A stretch of DNA of 19,742 nucleotides from CAZFPT01 sp046541875 (lineage in GTDB: Bacteria; Planctomycetota; Phycisphaerae; SM23-33), in assembly GCA_046541875.1 (NCBI GenBank), contig JBKHCL010000060.1:1-19742 (forward strand). The letters are read 5' to 3'. Shown in pieces: positions 15,018-19,742 of this stretch. How positions within the stretch are numbered: position 1 is the stretch's first letter; each line of letters begins with the position of its first letter. Made by a program: the position numbers and the translations under genes. The notes below the pieces were generated by a model. The model worked only from the letters and a program-made list of their open reading frames with translations, was not told the origin of the DNA and did not search any database.

Positions 15018-17966
15018 ATGGATAAGCACCTCTCGACGGGTTGGTGCCTGCGGCTGATTGTCGCGGCGTCGGCCTTGCTGCCAGGGATGGCTCACCTTCA
15101 CGCACAGGACTACCTCACCGAGGACGTCCACGTGAGCGGCAGGGAACTGCACGGCTTCGTGGACGACGGCAGGGAGGTGACCGTCGTACTGGGCGATTTC
15201 TCGCTCCGCGCCGGCGACCGCACGCTCTCGGGGCGCGACGCGGTGCTCTGGATCGACCAGAAAACCGTCGGCAAAGTCGTTCGCCGGGACATTACCGTCT
15301 ACATGGAAGGCTCGTCGGCTGTCACCGAACCGGACGGGACCAAGACCACCGACAAGTCCATGCTGGTGCATCTGCGGGCCGAGGGGCGGATGTTCGCCAA
15401 CGGGCGGTTCTCCCGGCGCAAGCTCACGAATTTTCCGCTGTACGTGCGGGCGAAGAAGGCCCGCGTCCAGTCGGCCGACCGCCCGAAAAAGACCGACGTT
15501 CCCGCCCACGAGGCCCCGGAGCTGGTCATTCTCTCCAGCTCCGGCGGGAAGGGCACGACGGACCCGAATCAGCCTGAGGTGGATCGGCCCGAGGACGACG
15601 GACAGCCGGCGGATACCAAAAAGCTCGACCCGAACGACCCGACGCAGCGCGTTCCGCACCGGTTCGACCCGGTATTGTTCCGCGCCAAGACGCTGACGAT
15701 GAAGCCGGCCGACCCCAACAGCGGGCATTCGCGCGTGATTGTCGCCCGCGGCGACGTGTATCTCTCGCAGGGTAATCGCGATAAGAAGATGCACCTCGAA
15801 CTCCGTGCCCAGGGCGCGGTGGTGTTTACCGGCAGGCGGGTAAAGAAGGACGGCTCGCCGCTGGCGCCGCGGATCTCCTCGCTGGGGGATACCGAGGACC
15901 CCAACGAGGCCGGCGAGACCATTCATGGCGTGTATCTCGAAGGCGACGTCGTGATGACGCGCGGCGAACGGACCATGCGTGCCCCGCGGGCGTATTACGA
16001 TTTCACCCGCGATCGGGCGATGGTCATCGACCCGGTGATGCGGACCGTCCAGGAGCAGCGGGATGTCCCGGTCTACATCCGCGCCAGCCAGGCGAGGGTG
16101 CTCTCGGCCCGCGAGATGTGGTTCAAGGACGCGCGGATCTCCACGAGCGATTTCTACACGCCCAGCTATCACGTGGGCGCGGGCGAAGCGTATCTCATGG
16201 ATAAAACGCCTTACGCCGAGGACGGTGAGCAACTGGGCGACCGGCACTGGCTGGGCGAACTGAAGCATGTCACCTTCAACGTGCGATCCGTGCCGATTCT
16301 GTATTGGCCCAAGACCACCACGGACTTCGAGCAGGACCACACGGCGCTTCGGAAGCTGACGTTCGGGAACGACTCGAAACGCGGGTTCGGCGTGGAGACC
16401 GAGTGGCATTTCTTTCGGCTGTTGGGCCTGGTCAAGCCGGACGGCTTCGATGCCAAGCTGCATTCCGACGGCTATGAGCGGGGTGCGTTTCTGGGGATCA
16501 ACGCCGACTACATCCGGGACGGCTATTCCGGTTACGCCAAGATTCACGGCATGGTCGACGAGGAGGAAGAGGATGACTTCGGCGAGGTCCGCAAGAACGT
16601 CGAGGCCCAGAAATATCGCGGCCGACTTTTGTGGCGCCACAAGCAGGAGATTGCCGACGACTGGCGAATCCAGGCCGAGCTGAGCTACTACTGCGACCGC
16701 AACTACATCGAGAGTTTCTTCCGCGACGAGTGGTATGCAGGCAAGCCCCAGGAGAACCTGCTGTACGCCCGCAAGCAGAAGGACAACTGGGCGATCACCG
16801 GCCTGCTCTCGGCGCAGCTGAACCGCTTCGAGCCCACCGCCGAGGCGGCCCCCAGCGTGGGATTCTATCTGCTGGGCGAACCGTTCTGGGAGAACCGGGT
16901 GAACGTCTTCCACGAGTCGCACCTGGGGCTGCGCCGCTACCGGTACGGCCAGCCGCTGCCCGGAGCGACCGTGCCCTCCGACAGCCGATTCTTCGCCCGG
17001 GCCGACACGCGCAACGAGGTAAACTTGCCGTTCTCCCTGTTCGATGGCAAGGTGAACGCCACCGCCTACGCCACCGGTCGACTGACCTACTGGGGCGATA
17101 CGCTCGACGACGGCCAGGACGGCAGGGCGTGGGGGCAGGTCGGCCTCAAGGCGAACATGAACTTCTGGAAGATCTATCATGGGATCGAGTCCCGCCTGTT
17201 CGACGTGCATGGGTTGCGGCACATCGTGACGCCGACGATGACGGTCTTTGCCGGAGCATCCAACGTGGCGCCCGACGAGCTGTATCCCGTCGATCCGGAC
17301 ATCGAGCAGCACCTGCTGGAGAACGAGTCGGGGGTGGCCTTTGGCGTGAGGCAGCGGTGGCAGACCAAACGCGGCCCCAAGGGCGACCGCCGAACCGTCG
17401 ACTGGATGAAGCTGAACATCACCGCCGGCTTCTTCGATAACGGACCGGACACGACCCCCGCCAACGGGCGGTTTTTCTTCTCGCGGCCGGAGTATTCCAT
17501 CGGACGTAACTTCATCAACGGCGAGTACGTCTGGAACATCTCGGACGCCACGGCCTTGCTGGCGGACATGAACTACGACACCCGCAGCGGAAAGGTGAAG
17601 CTCGCCAACGTCGGGCTCGCCCTGGAGCGTGACCCCCGCACGCGGCTGTACTTCGGCTGGCGGTACATGGCCGACCTGGACGCATCGGTCGGGACGGCCG
17701 GCGTGAAGTACAAGGTCAACCCCAAGTACACTCTCTCACTGTTCGAGCAGTACGACTGGGACTTCCGCGGCAAGCGCAACCTGCGAACCGTGTTCTCCGT
17801 CACTCGCAAGTGGCCCCGCTGGTATAGCTCGGTGTCGCTCGTTTACGGTACCGTGGACGACGGTGAGCATTTCGGCGTGGCTGTCACCCTCTGGCCGGAA
17901 GGCATCGACGAAGTGCGAATCCGCACCGGTCGACTTGACCTGATCGACTCGTCGACGGACAACTGA
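15018..17966 (+). CDS. LptD/OstA-like outer-membrane protein (LPS transport)
   Basis: The 982-residue product resembles LptD, the outer-membrane translocon that inserts lipopolysaccharide into the outer leaflet. A signal peptide (about 1-29) precedes OstA/LptA-like beta-jellyroll segments at about 30-160 and 216-400, joined by a low-complexity Asp/Pro/Lys-rich linker (about 165-215). V-P-I-L-Y-W-P near 425 corresponds to the junction before the beta-barrel in LptD proteins. The rest is alternating aromatic and polar sequence ending as an outer-membrane barrel, with G-L-R-H-I-V-T-P-T as a family-like stretch. Only one Cys (Cys559) remains in the mature protein, so the inter-domain disulfides of E. 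coli LptD cannot form. It is longer than E. coli LptD, mainly in the N-terminal part. It is monocistronic behind its own strong promoter. An OstA-domain barrel protein of other function remains possible. Confidence 0.8.
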   Translation: MDKHLSTGWCLRLIVAASALLPGMAHLHAQDYLTEDVHVSGRELHGFVDDGREVTVVLGDFSLRAGDRTLSGRDAVLWIDQKTVGKVVRRDITVYMEGSSAVTEPDGTKTTDKSMLVHLRAEGRMFANGRFSRRKLTNFPLYVRAKKARVQSADRPKKTDVPAHEAPELVILSSSGGKGTTDPNQPEVDRPEDDGQPADTKKLDPNDPTQRVPHRFDPVLFRAKTLTMKPADPNSGHSRVIVARGDVYLSQGNRDKKMHLELRAQGAVVFTGRRVKKDGSPLAPRISSLGDTEDPNEAGETIHGVYLEGDVVMTRGERTMRAPRAYYDFTRDRAMVIDPVMRTVQEQRDVPVYIRASQARVLSAREMWFKDARISTSDFYTPSYHVGAGEAYLMDKTPYAEDGEQLGDRHWLGELKHVTFNVRSVPILYWPKTTTDFEQDHTALRKLTFGNDSKRGFGVETEWHFFRLLGLVKPDGFDAKLHSDGYERGAFLGINADYIRDGYSGYAKIHGMVDEEEEDDFGEVRKNVEAQKYRGRLLWRHKQEIADDWRIQAELSYYCDRNYIESFFRDEWYAGKPQENLLYARKQKDNWAITGLLSAQLNRFEPTAEAAPSVGFYLLGEPFWENRVNVFHESHLGLRRYRYGQPLPGATVPSDSRFFARADTRNEVNLPFSLFDGKVNATAYATGRLTYWGDTLDDGQDGRAWGQVGLKANMNFWKIYHGIESRLFDVHGLRHIVTPTMTVFAGASNVAPDELYPVDPDIEQHLLENESGVAFGVRQRWQTKRGPKGDRRTVDWMKLNITAGFFDNGPDTTPANGRFFFSRPEYSIGRNFINGEYVWNISDATALLADMNYDTRSGKVKLANVGLALERDPRTRLYFGWRYMADLDASVGTAGVKYKVNPKYTLSLFEQYDWDFRGKRNLRTVFSVTRKWPRWYSSVSLVYGTVDDGEHFGVAVTLWPEGIDEVRIRTGRLDLIDSSTDN

Positions 17967-18066
17967 GCCCAGCCGTGACGAGATTTCGGCCCGGACGCCA
18001 TCGCTGGGGGATAAGATGTAGCAATACAGTTTCTGCCCCGAGACAAGAACGAAAGACGAGGAACAC

Positions 18067-18567
18067 ATGGGAACAAGAGCACGTGAAATTCTGGGCATGG
18101 ATGTCGATGAACTCCTGACGATGTTGAACAAGGCCTTTGCCGACGAATGGCTGGCGTATTACCAGTACTGGCTGGGGGCGAAAGTCATCAAGGGGCCCAT
18201 GAAGGACGCGGTGGCCGCCGAACTGATCCAGCATGCCAACGAGGAACTGATGCACGCGGACATGGTGGCCGAGCGGATCATCCAACTGGGCGGCTCGCCG
18301 GTGACCAGCCCCAAGGCGTGGTACGACCATACCAACTGCGGATACGATGCGCCGGAAGACGAATATGTCGAGACGTTGCTGGAGCAGAACATCAAGGGCG
18401 AGCAGTGCGCGATCAACGTGTACCAGGACATGATCGCCAAGACGCGCGAAGCCGATCCGGTGACCTACAATCTCGCCCTGACCATCCTCGAACAGGAAGT
18501 GGAGCACGAGGAAGACCTCCAGTCGCTCCAGGAAGACCTTGAGTTGATGCTGACCCGCCGGCGCTGA
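18067..18567 (+). CDS. Ferritin-like di-iron protein, probable Dps-like/thioferritin
   Basis: The 166-residue product is a four-helix ferritin-like protein expected to oxidise and store iron or remove peroxide. All six bacterioferritin-type ligands are present with matching spacing: Glu27, Glu60, His63, Glu112, Glu144 and His147 (E. coli Bfr 18, 51, 54, 94, 127, 130). The residue equivalent to the haem-ligand Met52 of Bfr is Leu61, so haem binding is unlikely. The loop between helices 2 and 3 is longer than in Bfr and carries Cys91 in N-C-G-Y; helix 3 carries Cys114 in G-E-Q-C-A-I. A cysteine pair near a Bfr-type site is the hallmark of Dps-like thioferritins. GAGG lies 5 nt before the ATG. 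It is followed by a strong terminator and looks monocistronic; no clear promoter was found in the 100 nt upstream. Confidence 0.88.
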   Translation: MGTRAREILGMDVDELLTMLNKAFADEWLAYYQYWLGAKVIKGPMKDAVAAELIQHANEELMHADMVAERIIQLGGSPVTSPKAWYDHTNCGYDAPEDEYVETLLEQNIKGEQCAINVYQDMIAKTREADPVTYNLALTILEQEVEHEEDLQSLQEDLELMLTRRR

Positions 18568-18604
18568 ACCGCGGTATCCGCCTGGCCCGCGCGGCAGAAA
18601 AAGC

Positions 18605-18652
18605 GTAAAAAAAGGAGCCCCGGGATCAGCAGATCCGGGGCTCCTGTTTTTC
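18605..18652. terminator. Strong bidirectional intrinsic terminator
   Basis: A 14-bp stem with one bulged G (18613-18627 with 18632-18645) closes an AGCA loop. It is followed by GTTTTTCT on the plus strand and preceded by seven A residues (18607-18613), which form a T-run on the minus strand. It serves the ferritin gene from the left and can also stop transcription arriving from the convergent L,D-transpeptidase gene. Confidence 0.92.
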
Positions 18653-18697
18653 TCGGGAAGTCCGTGAACCCCGCAACGAAATTCTACGGCTGCGAGA

Positions 18698-18726
18698 AAT
18701 TCCGCCCGCAACAAGTTGCGGGCCCT
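18698..18726 (+). repeat. 29-nt dispersed palindromic repeat, copy 2
   Basis: This copy is identical to 141-169, with the perfect stem at 18704-18723. It lies between the bidirectional terminator and the 3' end of the L,D-transpeptidase gene. The short word TTCTACGG occurs on both sides of it, at 18682-18689 and again just after the palindrome, suggesting a compound element. Confidence 0.75.
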
Positions 18727-18832
18727 TCTACGGTTGTTGAGGCTTCGCAGGGCACAACCTCGGGCATACGCCGCGAGGCGCTGGCTGTTCGCGGCTAACT
18801 GCCGGTGGCCAGTGGCTGGTTGCTGGTTGTCC

Positions 18833-19742
18833 TCACGGCAGGATGGTCACGGTGGCCTTGGTCTCGTAAAGCATGCTCCAGGCCCACTGGATGTCTTTTT
18901 CGCCCAAGCGGATGCATCCAAGGCTGTCGGCCGTCCCGATCGACTCGGGCTGGTTGGTTCCGTGGATCGCGTAGCCGTCCGAGGCGCTGACTTCCGTGCC
19001 GCGGATGCCATGAAGTTTCATGAACAGGCCGCGCGGATCCAGCGGATAGTCCGGATCGCCCGGGCGGGAAATTTCCCCGCCCCGTCCGACCGGCGGGTAA
19101 TACGTCGCGCCGGGGATTTTCTGTGACACCACGAACGTGCCCTCCGGCGTGGGCGTTTCGGGCTTGCCGATGGCCACCCGCATCCGCTTGACGAACAGGT
19201 CGCGAAGGTAGATGTCCATCGCCTTCTGGTCCTTGTAGACCACCGCGTGGCAGGGACCCTTGAGCATCTTGTAGGTCTCCAGGGCGCGAAACTCCCCGGC
19301 GTCCGACAGGCCGTTGGCCATCACGATGCCCTCGGCGGGCACCCACAGCTCGCGCTGCGAGATGATCCCTCGCTTACCGCCCGAGTTCACCAGCAGCTCG
19401 CTCGGTTCGAAGGTATGCTTGATGGTGTAGGGGTCCTTGGGGTTCACGTAGGCCGAGTTGTTGAACAGCGTGCGCTTGGCGAGATTCTCCAGCGCTTCGC
19501 GCACCCGGCCGGCGTCGTTGGCGCTCAAGTCCCCGTAATTCAGGGCGTTCTTGAGCAGGTCGCGGGCTTCGAGCGGTTTCTCGGCCAGCATCGAGAAGGC
19601 CTTGCTCATCCCGGCCCGCGCCTGGGCGGGGGTCGGCGTGTTGGCGTCGTAGGGGATGAAATGCAGCCCCTGGGGGTGCGGTGAGGGCGTCTTGGCGTTG
19701 TCCCCGTCGGGGTTTGTCCTGCCGCTGCCGTTGCCGCTGCCG
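18833..19742 (-). CDS. L,D-transpeptidase (YkuD) with LysM-like region, 5' end outside window
   Basis: The product cross-links peptidoglycan through 3-3 bonds or attaches proteins to it, acting in the periplasm. The YkuD catalytic signature is clear: H-G-T-N, S-I-G, then S-L-G-C-I-R-L. Counting from the Met encoded at 19607-19609, His216 and Cys232 are the catalytic pair. A LysM-like segment (about 61-117) precedes it, reading Y-T-I-K-H-T-F...I-V-M-A-N-G-L, as in many planctomycete members. The frame stays open upstream of that Met to the window edge without a stop. The added part starts with a Gly/Ser-rich linker and then L-H-F-I-P-Y-D-A-N-T-P-T-P, so the true start and any signal or anchor are outside. 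The gene converges on the ferritin gene. Confidence 0.92.
   Translation of the reverse strand, partial: GSGNGSGRTNPDGDNAKTPSPHPQGLHFIPYDANTPTPAQARAGMSKAFSMLAEKPLEARDLLKNALNYGDLSANDAGRVREALENLAKRTLFNNSAYVNPKDPYTIKHTFEPSELLVNSGGKRGIISQRELWVPAEGIVMANGLSDAGEFRALETYKMLKGPCHAVVYKDQKAMDIYLRDLFVKRMRVAIGKPETPTPEGTFVVSQKIPGATYYPPVGRGGEISRPGDPDYPLDPRGLFMKLHGIRGTEVSASDGYAIHGTNQPESIGTADSLGCIRLGEKDIQWAWSMLYETKATVTILP

Noticed and set aside
14934..17312. Minus-strand open frame of 792 codons opposite the LptD-like gene
   Set aside because: It has no domain signal, and the opposing frame has a signal peptide, a strong promoter and family motifs.
17967..18066. Promoter for the ferritin gene around TAAGAT at 18012-18017
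   Set aside because: The hexamer matches at only four positions and no -35 lies at 16-18 nt. Transcription may come from the LptD-like gene or from an unrecognised sigma factor.
18801..18832. Short CTGGTTG-type repetition before the L,D-transpeptidase stop
   Set aside because: Only two short units are present, and it is too simple to call a repeat element.

Overview
The window is GC-rich, almost fully coding DNA that most resembles a Planctomycetota genome, possibly class Phycisphaerae. The clearest pointer is a pseudopilin-like protein with the H-X9-DG signature typical of planctomycetes. A sulfatase/glycoside hydrolase/lyase cluster, an LptD-like outer-membrane protein and a planctomycete-style LysM-like/YkuD L,D-transpeptidase fit the same group. 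The taxonomic call is an inference from gene content.

Layout. (a) 1-223 has no convincing gene but holds two perfect hairpins; one sits in a 29-nt word that recurs identically at 18698-18726. (b) 224-5978, minus strand: a three-gene run read lyase-like protein > sulfatase > GH3 beta-glycosidase, probably for a sulfated polysaccharide. The lyase-like protein has a signal peptide. The sulfatase and GH3 do not, and in-frame stops block upstream extension, so export and cytosolic steps seem divided. (c) 6070-6780, minus: a six-helix DUF998-like membrane protein. (d) 6972-13832, plus: a four-gene efflux operon with overlapping ends: a CecR-like TetR regulator, a NodT-type outer-membrane lipoprotein, a membrane-anchored periplasmic adaptor and an HAE-1-like RND pump. 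A good sigma-70 promoter ends so close to the regulator ATG that its message should be leaderless, and a direct repeat covers the -35. The pump has Asn where AcrB has the proton-relay Lys940. (e) 13921-14697, minus: the lone pseudopilin-like protein. (f) 15018-17966, plus: a large LptD/OstA-like protein behind a TTGACT-16-TATAAT promoter. (g) 18067-18567, plus: a ferritin-like protein with a complete bacterioferritin-type di-iron ligand set plus two cysteines, suggesting a Dps-like/thioferritin. (h) 18605-18652: a strong bidirectional terminator. (i) 18833 to the right edge, minus: an L,D-transpeptidase whose 5' end lies beyond the window.

No tRNA, rRNA, CRISPR array, transposase or integrase was seen. 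No clearly undescribed multi-gene system stands out. The best leads are the compartment-split polysaccharide locus, the Cys-bearing ferritin, the Asn-substituted RND pump, the leaderless regulator with its repeat, and the dispersed 29-nt palindromic repeat.
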